Source: Aquipseudomonas alcaligenes_A
Lineage (GTDB): Bacteria; Pseudomonadota; Gammaproteobacteria; Pseudomonadales; Pseudomonadaceae
Strand: one strand, 5' to 3'
DNA: 64,000 bases
NCBI GenBank assembly: GCA_048595745.1
Contig: CP184361.1
This document shows, one piece after another, positions 36,422 to 45,130 of the stretch (positions are counted from its first letter, which is position 1; every line of letters begins with the position of its first letter). Made by a program: the position numbers and the translations under genes. Below the pieces are notes generated by a model. It made no database searches. It saw nothing but the letters and a program-made list of their open reading frames with translations, and had not been told where the DNA came from.

Positions 36422-37297
36422 TCAGCCGCGACGACGCAGGGCCTCGATGCGGTCTTCCAGCGGCGGGTGGGTCATCAGCAGGCCGGCCAGACCGTTTTTC
36501 AGGCCACCGTTGATGCCGAAGGCGGTCATGCTGCTGGGCATGTGCACCGGCACGCCCTGTTCGGCACGCAGGCGCTCCAGGGCAGCGATCATGGCGCCGG
36601 TACCGGCCAGGCGGGCGCCGGCGTCATCGGCCTTGAACTCGCGACGACGGGAGAACCACATGACGATGATGCTGGCCAGGATGCCCAGTACCAGCTCGGC
36701 GAAGATGGTCGCGACAATGTAGCCGATACCATGGCCTTCGCCCTCGTTCTTGAGGATCACACGGTCGACGAAGTTGCCGAAGATGCGCGCGAAGAACATC
36801 ACGAAGGTGTTCACCACGCCCTGGATCATGGCCAGGGTGACCATGTCGCCATTGGCAACGTGGCCGATCTCGTGAGCCAGGACGGCACGCACTTCATCGG
36901 GCGAGAAGCGTTCCAGCAGCCCCTGGCTGACCGCCACAAGGGCGTCGTTCTTGTTCCAGCCGGTGGCGAAGGCGTTGGACTCGTAAGCCGGGAAGATACC
37001 CACTTCCGGCATCTTGATGCCGGCCTCGCGGGACAGCTCCTCGACGGTCTGCAGCAGCCACTGCTCATGGCGGGTGCGCGGCTGGGTGATGATTTCGGTG
37101 CCGGTGCTCATCTTCGCCATCCACTTGGACAGGAACAGCGAGATGAAGGAGCCGACGAAGCCGAACACGGCGCAGAAAGCCAGCAGGCTGCCGTAGTTCT
37201 GGCCGGTGAAGCGATCGACCCCGAGCAGCTGCAGGGTGACGCTGGCGATCAGCAGCACCGCCAGGTTGGTGGCCAGGAACAACACGATACGCATCAT
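36422..37297 (-). CDS. htpX: Membrane zinc protease HtpX
   Basis: This 291-residue M48B protease has two N-terminal hydrophobic segments (about 6-25, 37-56), the active-site HEIGHVANGD near residue 140, two further hydrophobic stretches (around 155 and 190), and the third ligand Glu in REFKADDAGA. HtpX works with FtsH in quality control of misfolded inner-membrane proteins. Length fits E. coli HtpX (about 293). In P. aeruginosa the same gene contributes to aminoglycoside tolerance. It has its own terminator. Confidence 0.95.
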   Translation of the reverse strand: MMRIVLFLATNLAVLLIASVTLQLLGVDRFTGQNYGSLLAFCAVFGFVGSFISLFLSKWMAKMSTGTEIITQPRTRHEQWLLQTVEELSREAGIKMPEVGIFPAYESNAFATGWNKNDALVAVSQGLLERFSPDEVRAVLAHEIGHVANGDMVTLAMIQGVVNTFVMFFARIFGNFVDRVILKNEGEGHGIGYIVATIFAELVLGILASIIVMWFSRRREFKADDAGARLAGTGAMIAALERLRAEQGVPVHMPSSMTAFGINGGLKNGLAGLLMTHPPLEDRIEALRRRG

Positions 37298-37385
37298 GGT
37301 GGAAAGCTTCTCCTCAGGCGAGAGACGGTCTAAGTATGCGAGCTATATAAGGTTGGCCCGCCGCACCTTCAACCGAGGCACTATT

Positions 37386-37838
37386 TCAAACTATGTCGCT
37401 GGCCTGATTCAGAGCGCTTTCGAACAGCTGGCGAGTAAGGCGCGCGACCTTTTCGCTGTTGTGCTGGGCCAAGGCTTCGCGCAGTTGCCAGGCCAGGGTG
37501 GCATGAACGCGGCGCACGCTGGGAGGTAGGGCGTCGCCCTGGGGCAGGGCATGGGGTATGGCGCGTGACAGGCGCAGGAAGCCCTTCTCGGTGAGCACAG
37601 CCTGGTCCAGCGCATCGTAGGCAATGGTCGACTCGAAACGCAGGTAGCCTTCCTCTGCCAGCCACAGCAGCGCACCCAGGCAGGCCTGGTGGCGCTTGCT
37701 GGGCAGGCCGAACTCGTCGGGTTCCTCGCGGCCGATCAGGTCTTCCACATACAGCGCCACCTTGCGCGGGAAGGCCTGATAGAGCAGCAGCAAGCCGCTG
37801 GCCGCATCCTTGTAGAACTCGTCGATCTGCAGATCCAT
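37386..37838 (-). CDS. Conserved hypothetical protein following alaA
   Basis: This 150-residue soluble protein (start MDLQIDEFYKDAASGLLLLY) has a predicted winged-helix-like region around residues 45-95 (KRHQACLGALLWLAEEGYLR). It starts 5 bases after the aminotransferase stop, so it is co-transcribed with alaA. The matching PAO1 position also has a small conserved gene. Function unknown. Confidence 0.72.
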   Translation of the reverse strand: MDLQIDEFYKDAASGLLLLYQAFPRKVALYVEDLIGREEPDEFGLPSKRHQACLGALLWLAEEGYLRFESTIAYDALDQAVLTEKGFLRLSRAIPHALPQGDALPPSVRRVHATLAWQLREALAQHNSEKVARLTRQLFESALNQASDIV

Positions 37839-37843
37839 GCGGC

Positions 37844-39055
37844 TTACTGGCGGTAGGACTTGAGGAAGTTGCCGATGCGCCCGATGGCCTGCTCCAGGTC
37901 GTCGACGCGCGGCAGGGTGACCACGCGGAAGTGATCCGGCCATGGCCAGTTGAAAGCGGTGCCCTGGACGATCAGGAGTTTCTCGGACAGTAGCAGGTCG
38001 AGGACGAACTTCTCGTCGTTGTGGATCGGGCAGACCTTGGGATCGATCTTGGGGAAGGCGTACAGCGCGCCCATCGGCTTCACGCAGCTGACCCCGGGGA
38101 TGTCGTTGAGCAGCTCCCAGGCGCGATTGCGTTGCTCCAGCAGGCGGCCGTTGGGCAGCACCAGGTCGTTGATGCTCTGGTAGCCGCCGAGCGCGGTCTG
38201 GATCGCGTGCTGGCTCGGCACGTTGGCGCACAGGCGCATGTTGGCCAGGATATCCAGGCCTTCGATGTAGCTCTGAGCCTTGTGCTTGGGACCGGAGATG
38301 GCGACCCAGCCGGAACGGAAGCCGGCTACGCGGTAGCTCTTGGACAGGCCGTTGAAGGTCAGGCACAGCACGTCCGGCGCCAACGAGGCGGTGGAGATGT
38401 GCTGGGCCTCGTCGTAGAGAATCTTGTCGTAGATCTCGTCGGAGAACAGCACCAGGTTGTGCTGGCGTGCCAGTTCGACGATGCCTTCCAGCACTTCCTT
38501 GGAATACACGGCGCCGGTCGGGTTGTTCGGGTTGATCAGCACGATGGCCTTGGTGTTGCTGGTGATCTTGGCCTTCATGTCGGCGAGATCGGGGAACCAG
38601 CCGGCCTGCTCGTCGCACAGGTAGTGCACCGGCTTGCCGCCGGAGAGGGCCACCGCAGCGGTCCATAGCGGGTAGTCGGGCGCCGGAATCAGCACCTCGT
38701 CACCGTTGTTGAGCAGTGCCTGCATGGCCATCACGATCAGCTCGGAGACGCCGTTGCCGAGGTAGATGTCCTCGATGCCGACGCCTTCCACCTGCTTCTG
38801 CTGGTAGTACTGCATCACCGCCTTGCGCGCACTGAACAGGCCCTTGGAGTCGCTGTAGCCCTGTGCGGTGGGCAGGTTGCGGATGACGTCCTGGAGGATT
38901 TCCTCCGGCGCCTCGAAACCGAACGGCGCCGGGTTGCCGATATTCAGCTTGAGGATGCGGTGGCCTTCCTCTTCCAGGCGTTTGGCGTGCTTGAGCACTG
39001 GCCCGCGGATGTCGTAGCAGACGTTGGCGAGCTTGTTCGATTTGCTGACCTGCAT
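37844..39055 (-). CDS. alaA: Glutamate-pyruvate aminotransferase AlaA (YfbQ type)
   Basis: This 403-residue class I/II PLP-dependent aminotransferase has the conserved IGNPAPFGFEAP start region, SDSKGLFSARKAV, INPNNPTGAVY, and the PLP-binding lysine in LSKSYRVAGFRSGW. AlaA makes alanine from pyruvate and glutamate. The ATG at 39055 gives the family-typical MQVSKSNKL beginning. It is followed by a small conserved gene after 5 bases and diverges from msrB. Confidence 0.92.
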   Translation of the reverse strand: MQVSKSNKLANVCYDIRGPVLKHAKRLEEEGHRILKLNIGNPAPFGFEAPEEILQDVIRNLPTAQGYSDSKGLFSARKAVMQYYQQKQVEGVGIEDIYLGNGVSELIVMAMQALLNNGDEVLIPAPDYPLWTAAVALSGGKPVHYLCDEQAGWFPDLADMKAKITSNTKAIVLINPNNPTGAVYSKEVLEGIVELARQHNLVLFSDEIYDKILYDEAQHISTASLAPDVLCLTFNGLSKSYRVAGFRSGWVAISGPKHKAQSYIEGLDILANMRLCANVPSQHAIQTALGGYQSINDLVLPNGRLLEQRNRAWELLNDIPGVSCVKPMGALYAFPKIDPKVCPIHNDEKFVLDLLLSEKLLIVQGTAFNWPWPDHFRVVTLPRVDDLEQAIGRIGNFLKSYRQ

Positions 39056-39194
39056 GATGCTTATGTCCCGATGCGAATCGCCGCGCTGTAATGCGGCAGC
39101 CAGACTGGCGTCCAAAGAGGGACGCATGATACGTGCGGCCAGAAGCCCGGAAAAGGGACCGGTCGGGCTTTTTTCAGCCCCTGAGGTGTGCTCC

Positions 39195-39587
39195 ATGGAA
39201 AAGATCGATAAACCCCTGGAAGCCTGGCGCGACGAGCTTTCCGACGCCCAGTTCCATGTCTGCCGGCTGGGTGGTACCGAGCGTGCTTTCACCGGCGAAT
39301 ACCACGACAGCAAGGTGCCCGGCATCTACCACTGTGCCTGCTGCGGCGAAGCGCTGTTCGACTCGGACGCCAAGTACGATTCGGGCAGCGGCTGGCCCAG
39401 TTACTTCCAGCCCGTCAGTGCCGAGGTGATCGCCGAGAAGGACGATTTCAGCCACGGCATGCAGCGCATCGAGGTCAAGTGCGCCAAGTGTGATGCGCAC
39501 CTGGGCCATGTCTTTCCCGACGGTCCGCGGCCGACCGGGTTGCGCTATTGCATCAACTCGGTGGCGCTGAAGCTGGTGCCACGCTAG
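39195..39587 (+). CDS. msrB: Peptide methionine-(R)-S-oxide reductase MsrB
   Basis: This 130-residue MsrB has two zinc-binding CxxC pairs (CACC and CAKC), the substrate region GSGWPSYF, and the catalytic cysteine in GLRYCINSVAL. It reduces the R-sulfoxide of methionine residues, repairing oxidised proteins. It is divergent from alaA and followed by a terminator and then the peroxide-responsive gpx-ospR operon, forming a local oxidative-stress cluster. Confidence 0.95.
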   Translation: MEKIDKPLEAWRDELSDAQFHVCRLGGTERAFTGEYHDSKVPGIYHCACCGEALFDSDAKYDSGSGWPSYFQPVSAEVIAEKDDFSHGMQRIEVKCAKCDAHLGHVFPDGPRPTGLRYCINSVALKLVPR

Positions 39588-39590
39588 CGA

Positions 39591-39617
39591 AAGGGCCTGC
39601 CGCTTGGCGGGCCTTCT
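39591..39617 (+). terminator. Rho-independent terminator of msrB
   Basis: An imperfect GC-rich stem (AAGGGCCTGCC / GGCGGGCCTT) with a short loop and a T-rich tail lies just 3 bases after the msrB stop. Confidence 0.8.
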
Positions 39618-39630
39618 TTTTTGGTTTTTA

Positions 39631-39661
39631 AATTGTACGCAATTGAATTGCTCGCTATATT
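39631..39661 (+). promoter_or_regulatory. gpx-ospR promoter with overlapping OhrR/OspR-type operator
   Basis: A -35 TTGTAC (39633-39638) and a -10 TATATT (39656-39661) are separated by 17 bases. The dyad AATTG-TACG-CAATT at 39631-39644 covers the -35 box and is followed by another AATTG (39646-39650). This resembles the AT-rich TACAATT-type palindromes bound by OhrR/OspR repressors, and the repressor gene lies downstream. It supports autoregulation released by peroxide. Confidence 0.65.
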
Positions 39662-39695
39662 CGCCGCATCTTCACTATCAACGGAGCCACAGGCC

Positions 39696-40181
39696 ATGAG
39701 CGACAAGCTTTTCGATATCCCGGTCACCACCATCAAGGGCGAGCAGAAGACCCTCAAGGACTTCGGCGGCAAGGCCGTGCTGGTGGTCAACACCGCCAGC
39801 AAGTGCGGCTTCACCCCGCAGTACAAGGGCCTGGAGAGCATCTGGCAGCAGTACAAGGACAAGGGGCTGGTGGTGCTGGGCTTCCCCTGCAACCAGTTCG
39901 GCAAGCAGGAGCCGGGCGACGAGGGGGCGATCAGCGAGTTCTGTGAACTGAACTTCGGCGTGACCTTCCCGCTGTTCAAGAAGATCGATGTCAACGGCAG
40001 CGATGCCCACCCGCTCTACGTGCAGCTGAAGAAGCGCGCCCCCGGCCTGCTCGGCAGCCAGGGCATCAAGTGGAACTTCACCAAGTTCCTGATCAGCGGC
40101 GACGGTGCCGAGGTCAAGCGCTTCGCCCCGACCACCAAGCCCGAAGAGCTGACCGCCGAGATCGAAGCTCTGCTGAAATGA
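39696..40181 (+). CDS. Glutathione peroxidase-family peroxidase
   Basis: This 161-residue enzyme has the peroxidatic cysteine Cys37 in NTASKCGFTPQ, the FPCNQFGKQEPG motif (Cys65, Gln), and WNFTKF, which completes the catalytic set. Cys in place of selenocysteine, with further cysteines at 65 and 83, suggests a thioredoxin-dependent 2-Cys mode as in many bacterial GPx proteins. The ATG at 39696 starts the conserved sequence. Its stop overlaps the ospR start (ATGA), so it is regulated together with its probable repressor. Confidence 0.93.
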   Translation: MSDKLFDIPVTTIKGEQKTLKDFGGKAVLVVNTASKCGFTPQYKGLESIWQQYKDKGLVVLGFPCNQFGKQEPGDEGAISEFCELNFGVTFPLFKKIDVNGSDAHPLYVQLKKRAPGLLGSQGIKWNFTKFLISGDGAEVKRFAPTTKPEELTAEIEALLK

Positions 40182-40642
40182 GTGACCGCGACCTCGAAGC
40201 GCAGCTGCTGCTGGATAACCAGCTGTGCTTCAAGCTCTACGCCGCCTCTCGGGCGGTGACCCGGGCCTACAAACCGATGCTCGACGAGCTCGGCCTGACC
40301 TATCCGCAATACCTGGTGATGCTGGTGCTGTGGGAGTGGCACGCCACGCCGCCGGCGCAGGCCACGGTCAAGGCGCTGGGTGAGCGCCTGCTGCTCGATT
40401 CCGGCACCCTGACGCCGCTGCTCAAGCGTCTGGAGCAACTGGGGCTGGTGCAGCGGCGGCGTTCCAGCAGCGACGAACGTGAGCTCTGCCTGGCGTTGAC
40501 CGCCGCGGGTGAGGCACTGCGCGACAGGGTTCTGCCGCTCAAGCAACGCCTGCTGTGCGAGAGCGGGGTCGACATGGACGAACTGGAAGGGCTGCGGCAC
40601 AGCCTCGGGCAGTTGCTGGCGCGGGTTACTGCGCACTCGTGA
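40178..40642 (+). CDS. ospR: MarR-family oxidation-sensing regulator OspR
   Basis: This 154-residue MarR/OhrR protein has Cys17 in NQLCFKLYAASRAV, the usual reactive-cysteine position of OhrR relatives. A distal Cys127 (RLLCESG) would allow a disulfide in the 2-Cys type. The winged helix occupies about residues 60-100 (DSGTLTPLLKRLEQLG and SDERELCL). P. aeruginosa OspR represses the adjacent glutathione peroxidase gene and is inactivated by oxidation. The gene is translationally coupled to gpx and convergent with sagS, overlapping its 3' end by 17 bases. Confidence 0.92.
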   Translation: MSDRDLEAQLLLDNQLCFKLYAASRAVTRAYKPMLDELGLTYPQYLVMLVLWEWHATPPAQATVKALGERLLLDSGTLTPLLKRLEQLGLVQRRRSSSDERELCLALTAAGEALRDRVLPLKQRLLCESGVDMDELEGLRHSLGQLLARVTAHS

Positions 40643-42944
40643 GCGGTAGCCAGCTGTCCAGCAGCGCGGACAGGTCTTCCCGGCGGAAGGGTTTGGCCAG
40701 GTAGTCGTTCATGCCGGCGGCCTGGCAGCGCTCGCGTTCGTCCGGCAGGGCATTGGCGGTCAGGGCGATGATCGGCAGGTTGGGCCAGCGGCCGCTCTGG
40801 CGGATGCGTCGGGTCGCCTCGTAGCCATCCATGACCGGCATGTTGCAATCCATCAGCACCAGGTCCACCGGCTGCTGCTCCAGATAGGCGATAGCCTCGC
40901 CACCGTGACCGGCGACAGCCACCTGGCAGCCCAGCTTGGTCAGCATGCCCTTGGCGACCATCTGATTGACCTGATTGTCTTCCACCAGCAGCACGCGGGC
41001 CTGGTGTGACCTGGGTGTTGCGTTGCTGGCTGGCTCCACGCTGGGTTCACGCTGCGGCGCTAGCAGGCGCTGCAGGGCCTGGTGCAGGGCCGTGCGCCCG
41101 AGCGGGCGGGGCAGTTGCTCGAAGGGTGCCAGGGTGGCGACCTGCTCGCTGGCAATGAAGGTGCCGTAGGGCGATACCAGCAGCAGCGGCGCGCTCAGGC
41201 GCTGACGCAGCGGCAGCAGGCTGTCGGGCGCTGCGCAGATCAGCAGATCGGTAGATTCGGCAGTGACCTCGTCGATGCTGTTAACCCGCCGGTAGTGCAC
41301 GCCCCAGTTGGGCAGCCAGCTGGCGAGCAGTTCGGCCAGGCCGCTGTCGGCGGCGCACAGCGCCACTATCCGGCCCGGCAGCTGCGGCCAGTTGAGTGCG
41401 GGCGTGTGGCCGCGCAGCGGCAGGATGGCGCTGAACTGGCTGCCGATGCCCTCCCGGGAGGTCAGCAGTAACTCCCCCTGCATGGCTTCGCACAGGCGCC
41501 TGGTCAGTGCCAGACCCAGTCCGGTGCCGCCAAACTGCCGGGTGATACCCGCGCCAGCCTGGATGAAGGGCTGGAAGATGCGCAGCTGTGCGTCTTCGGG
41601 GATGCCGATGCCGGTGTCATTGACCTGGATGCGTACGCCACTGCTGTCGAGCGCGATGCGCAGGTCGACGCGTCCGCGCCGCGTGAACTTCAGGGCGTTG
41701 GACAGCAGGTTGCTGATCACCTGGCGCACGCGGGTCGGGTCGCCGAGCAGCTGCGCCGGCAACTGCGGGTCGATCAGGCAGGTCAGTTCGACCCCGGGAG
41801 CGGTGTTCTGCGAGAGCAGGCTGGCGGTTTCCTCCGCCAGGGCACCGAGGTCGAAGGGGATGCTTTCCAGTTCCAGCTGTCCGGCCTCGAACTTGGACAG
41901 ATCGAGGATGTCATTGAGCAGGTCGACCAGCACCTTGCCGGAGTCATGGGCGATCAGCAGCTGCTGGCGTTGCTCATGGTTCAGGCTACCGTCCAGGGCC
42001 AGCGCCAGCATGCCGAGCATGCCGTTGAGCGGGGTGCGAATCTCGTGGCTCATGTTGGCCAGGAAGGCGGCGCGGGCCTGGGCCATCTCCAGGGCGGTAC
42101 TGCGAGCCTGCTCGAGGTCGCGGTTGGACTGGGTCAGGCGCGCGTTGGTCGCTTTCAGCTCGGCGGTGCGGACCGAGACGATGTTCTCCAGTTCACCCAG
42201 GTACTGGGTCAGGCGGTCCTCGGCCTCGCGGCGCTGGCTGATCTCCTGGTGGATATTGGTCAGCTGCTGGTTGGTCACCGCGACCAGGATGCCCACCTCG
42301 TCGCGCTCGTGGCCGCTGGGGCAGGGTACGGGGGAGAAGTCGCGGCGCGGATCGCGGTCGCTGAGGGCGCGGATCACCCCGACCAGGGGTTTGGTCAGCA
42401 TCGCGTAGAACAGCACCAGCAGGATCAGCGACAGCAGCAGGCTGCGGGCGAAGCCGGTGAGCAGGGTGAGCAGCGCGCGGCGCAGGAAGTGGCTGCCGAA
42501 GGCGTAAGTGTCGACCTCCAGGCGCAGCACGCCGAGGGGTTCCGCAGTGGAGTGGCTGACGAACAGCGGGTCTTCGAACTGGCGCCGCTCGCCGAACAGG
42601 AAGTCGCTGAACACCCGATAGCCGCTCTGTGCCGGAGGGCGCTCCACCGAGGCCAGCACCAGGCCGCTGTTGTCGACGATCTCCGCACGCATCACCGCCG
42701 GTGAGCGCAACAGGCCAAGGACCAGCTCCTGGGCCAGTTCGGCGTCGATGTTGTAGGAGATGCGGGCGGCTGGGTTGTGGCTGATTTCCAGCAGGGAATG
42801 GATTTCGCGGTCGATGGAAGCGTCTTCGCTGGCATAATCCAGGCTGATCTGGATCAGGCTCAGCAGGGTCCCCAGGATGAAGGCCACCAGCACCGTCAGC
42901 TTGGCCTGCTTGAACGACAGGCGGTGGGTGAGAGAAATATCCAT
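40626..42944 (-). CDS. sagS: Hybrid sensor histidine kinase SagS
   Basis: This 772-residue protein has a first transmembrane segment (about 15-37), a periplasmic HmsP-like sensory region, and a second transmembrane segment (about 160-185) with a HAMP-like linker and coiled coil. A HisKA domain with His300 (NMSHEIRTPLNGML), a HATPase_c domain and a C-terminal receiver with phosphoacceptor Asp699 (LVLMDCNMPVMDG) follow. The middle stretch (about 520-620) may be a degenerate receiver. In P. aeruginosa SagS passes signals to HptB and BfiS, affecting biofilm formation and tolerance. There is no HPt domain here, which fits that scheme. The ATG at 42944 gives the conserved MDISLTHRL. Confidence 0.92.
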   Translation of the reverse strand: MDISLTHRLSFKQAKLTVLVAFILGTLLSLIQISLDYASEDASIDREIHSLLEISHNPAARISYNIDAELAQELVLGLLRSPAVMRAEIVDNSGLVLASVERPPAQSGYRVFSDFLFGERRQFEDPLFVSHSTAEPLGVLRLEVDTYAFGSHFLRRALLTLLTGFARSLLLSLILLVLFYAMLTKPLVGVIRALSDRDPRRDFSPVPCPSGHERDEVGILVAVTNQQLTNIHQEISQRREAEDRLTQYLGELENIVSVRTAELKATNARLTQSNRDLEQARSTALEMAQARAAFLANMSHEIRTPLNGMLGMLALALDGSLNHEQRQQLLIAHDSGKVLVDLLNDILDLSKFEAGQLELESIPFDLGALAEETASLLSQNTAPGVELTCLIDPQLPAQLLGDPTRVRQVISNLLSNALKFTRRGRVDLRIALDSSGVRIQVNDTGIGIPEDAQLRIFQPFIQAGAGITRQFGGTGLGLALTRRLCEAMQGELLLTSREGIGSQFSAILPLRGHTPALNWPQLPGRIVALCAADSGLAELLASWLPNWGVHYRRVNSIDEVTAESTDLLICAAPDSLLPLRQRLSAPLLLVSPYGTFIASEQVATLAPFEQLPRPLGRTALHQALQRLLAPQREPSVEPASNATPRSHQARVLLVEDNQVNQMVAKGMLTKLGCQVAVAGHGGEAIAYLEQQPVDLVLMDCNMPVMDGYEATRRIRQSGRWPNLPIIALTANALPDERERCQAAGMNDYLAKPFRREDLSALLDSWLPLTSAQ

Positions 42945-43036
42945 CGGCGGGGTGGTTTGCGTCCTGGGTTGCGGGCCCTGCCAAGCATAGCCCATAGCAC
43001 TGGATCACCGGCAGTAGCGGATATGAGGAGTAAGTC

Positions 43037-43927
43037 GTGGATTCCCTTTTGAACAGCTTTCTGCAGCGTGCCGACGCTGTGCTGCAACGGCTCGAGCCTT
43101 TGTTGCCGGCCGAGCGCGTGACACTGGACTGGCAGACGGTGATCGCCGCACGCTGGCAGCGCGAGGGGCGCACGGGCTATCTGCAGCCGCTGCGCGTGAG
43201 TCTGGACCTGAGGCTCGACGACCTGGTCGGGGTGGATACCCAGCGTGAGCAGCTGTCGCGCAATACCCAGCAGTTCGTCGCCGGCCTGCCGGCCAACCAT
43301 GCGCTGCTCTGGGGCGCGCGTGGCACCGGCAAGTCTTCGCTGGTACGCGCGCTGCTGGCTGCGCATGCGGACGCCGGGCTGCGCCTGATCGAGATCGAAC
43401 GTGACCATCTGGCCGACCTGCCCCGGGTGGTGGAGGCCCTGGCCGGGCTGCCGCAGCGCTTCGTGCTGTTCTGCGACGATCTCTCGTTCGAATCCGGCGA
43501 GGGGGATTACCGGGTGCTCAAGAGCGTGCTGGACGGCTCGCTGGAGCGGGCGCCGGACAATGTGCTGCTGTACGCCACCTCCAACCGCCGCCACCTGGTT
43601 CCGGAGAAAGAGAGCGATAACGACAACTGGCAGCGCGTCGAGGGTGAGCTGCACCCGAGCGAGGCGGTGGAGGACAAGATCGCCCTGTCCGATCGCTTCG
43701 GCCTGTGGATCTCCTTCTATCCCTTCACCCAGGACCACTTCCTCGCCGTGGTGCGCCACTGGATCACCAGCCTGGCAGAGCCGGCCGGGTTGCAGTGGAG
43801 CTGGAGTCACGAGCTGGAGATTCTCGCGATTCGCTGGGCGCTGGGGCGCGGCAATCGCAACGGTCGCTGTGCCTACCAGTTTGCGCGCAGCTGGGTGGGC
43901 CAGCGTTTGCTGGAGGTGCAGCCATGA
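43037..43927 (+). CDS. DUF815 AAA-type ATPase
   Basis: This 296-residue ATPase has the Walker A ALLWGARGTGKSSLVRALL (about residues 92-110) and a Walker B-like FVLFCDDLSFE, and later the arginine-containing NRRHLVPEKE typical of DUF815. It probably remodels a protein or nucleic-acid partner; the role is not established. A GTG start at 43037 is favoured because AGGAG precedes it at a good distance. The stop overlaps the downstream GAF gene start by ATGA. Confidence 0.88.
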   Translation: MDSLLNSFLQRADAVLQRLEPLLPAERVTLDWQTVIAARWQREGRTGYLQPLRVSLDLRLDDLVGVDTQREQLSRNTQQFVAGLPANHALLWGARGTGKSSLVRALLAAHADAGLRLIEIERDHLADLPRVVEALAGLPQRFVLFCDDLSFESGEGDYRVLKSVLDGSLERAPDNVLLYATSNRRHLVPEKESDNDNWQRVEGELHPSEAVEDKIALSDRFGLWISFYPFTQDHFLAVVRHWITSLAEPAGLQWSWSHELEILAIRWALGRGNRNGRCAYQFARSWVGQRLLEVQP

Positions 43928-44406
43928 TCGATCTGCAGCAAGCCGGGCAGGGGCGTGAGGGCTATGGGCTGCTGGCTGCGCAGCTGGAGGCGCTGCTGGC
44001 CGATGAGCGCGACTTCGTGGCCAATGCTGCGCAGTTCGCCGCCTTCCTGTTCCATGAACTGGACGATCTCAACTGGGCTGGCTTCTACCTCAACAAGGGC
44101 GAACAGCTGGTGCTGGGGCCGTTTCAGGGCAAGGTCGCCTGTGTGCGGATTCCCTTCGGTCGGGGGGTATGTGGCGCTGCGGCGAGCAGCTGGCAGAGCC
44201 AGCGCGTCGACGATGTGCATGCCTTTCCGGGGCATATCGCCTGCGACAGCGCATCGAACAGCGAACTGGTGGTGCCGCTGGTCAAGGATGGGCGCCTGAT
44301 CGGGGTGCTGGACCTGGACAGCCCGAGCGCCGCGCGCTTCGGTCCCGATGATCAGGCCGGCGTCGAGCGGCTGGTGGCGATCTTTCTGCGCCTGACCGAC
44401 TGCTGA
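43924..44406 (+). CDS. msrC: Free methionine-R-sulfoxide reductase (GAF type)
   Basis: This 160-residue GAF-domain protein has the three cysteines used for catalysis: VACVRIPFGRGVCGAAA and FPGHIACDSASNSELV. E. coli YebR (MsrC) uses this layout to reduce free methionine-R-sulfoxide. It overlaps the DUF815 ATPase stop, so the two form an operon, and it ends in front of a bidirectional terminator. With msrB nearby, methionine repair is well represented. Confidence 0.88.
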   Translation: MIDLQQAGQGREGYGLLAAQLEALLADERDFVANAAQFAAFLFHELDDLNWAGFYLNKGEQLVLGPFQGKVACVRIPFGRGVCGAAASSWQSQRVDDVHAFPGHIACDSASNSELVVPLVKDGRLIGVLDLDSPSAARFGPDDQAGVERLVAIFLRLTDC

Positions 44407-44413
44407 GCATGAA

Positions 44414-44437
44414 AAAGCCCGGCTCATGCCGGGCTTT
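44414..44437. terminator. Bidirectional terminator between msrC and GST genes
   Basis: A 10-bp stem AAAGCCCGGC / GCCGGGCTTT with a TCAT loop lies between convergent genes. A-rich on one side and T-rich on the other, it can serve both. Confidence 0.85.
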
Positions 44438-44447
44438 CGGTGGGTGG

Positions 44448-45110
44448 TCAGGCTTTGCCGCTGACCTTGGAGACGACCTTGAGTTCGCCGGGTAGCAAGC
44501 TCTGCACCGAGTCGCGCGCCTGGATGCGTCGGAAGTGCGCAGCCAGCCCGGGCCAGCGTGCCTCGTCCAGCAGTTCGCCGCCATGCGCCATGTTCTGCAG
44601 CTGGCAGTAGATCGCCAGATCGGCCTGGCTGAGCGTGTCGTTGACGAAGTAATCGGCAGTGCCCAGGGTCTGTTCGAGATAATCGAAATGCCTGGGCAGC
44701 TTGTCATTCAGGGCGGCCTGTACGGCCTCTTCGTCGCAGCTCTGGCCCAGCATGGGCTTGAGCAGACGGTTGCGGAACACCGCGAAGGTGCACAGTGGCG
44801 CCAGCTCGTAATCGGCGTACTTCTCCAGCCAGCGTATGCGTGCCGCCTGCACGGGGGACTGGCCGAACAGACGCAGGCTGTCGGGATACTGCTCTTCCAG
44901 GTACTGGCAGATCACGCTGGAGTCGGCCAGGGTCAGGTCGCCGTCACGGAGGGCCGGAATGCGGCCCAGCGGGTTGAGTTCGCGATACCAGTCGGGCTGG
45001 CCGAAGGGGGTGATGATCTCCAGCTGGTAGTCCAGGCTCTTTTCCTGCAGACACAGGCGCAGCTTGCGCACGAACGGCGACAGCGGGGCACCGTAGACGA
45101 TCCGGCTCAT
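44448..45110 (-). CDS. Glutathione S-transferase family protein
   Basis: This 220-residue protein has the thioredoxin-fold N domain (SRIVYGAPLSPFVRKLRLCL) with Ser11 at the position of the active-site residue, the ADSSVICQYLEEQYP glutathione-binding segment and an all-helical C domain. It probably conjugates or reduces an electrophile with glutathione. It starts 20 bases downstream of the stop of the single-helix membrane protein gene at 45131 and could be in its transcript. Confidence 0.88.
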   Translation of the reverse strand: MSRIVYGAPLSPFVRKLRLCLQEKSLDYQLEIITPFGQPDWYRELNPLGRIPALRDGDLTLADSSVICQYLEEQYPDSLRLFGQSPVQAARIRWLEKYADYELAPLCTFAVFRNRLLKPMLGQSCDEEAVQAALNDKLPRHFDYLEQTLGTADYFVNDTLSQADLAIYCQLQNMAHGGELLDEARWPGLAAHFRRIQARDSVQSLLPGELKVVSKVSGKA

Positions 45111-45130
45111 TGAGGTTCCTCGGCAGAGAG

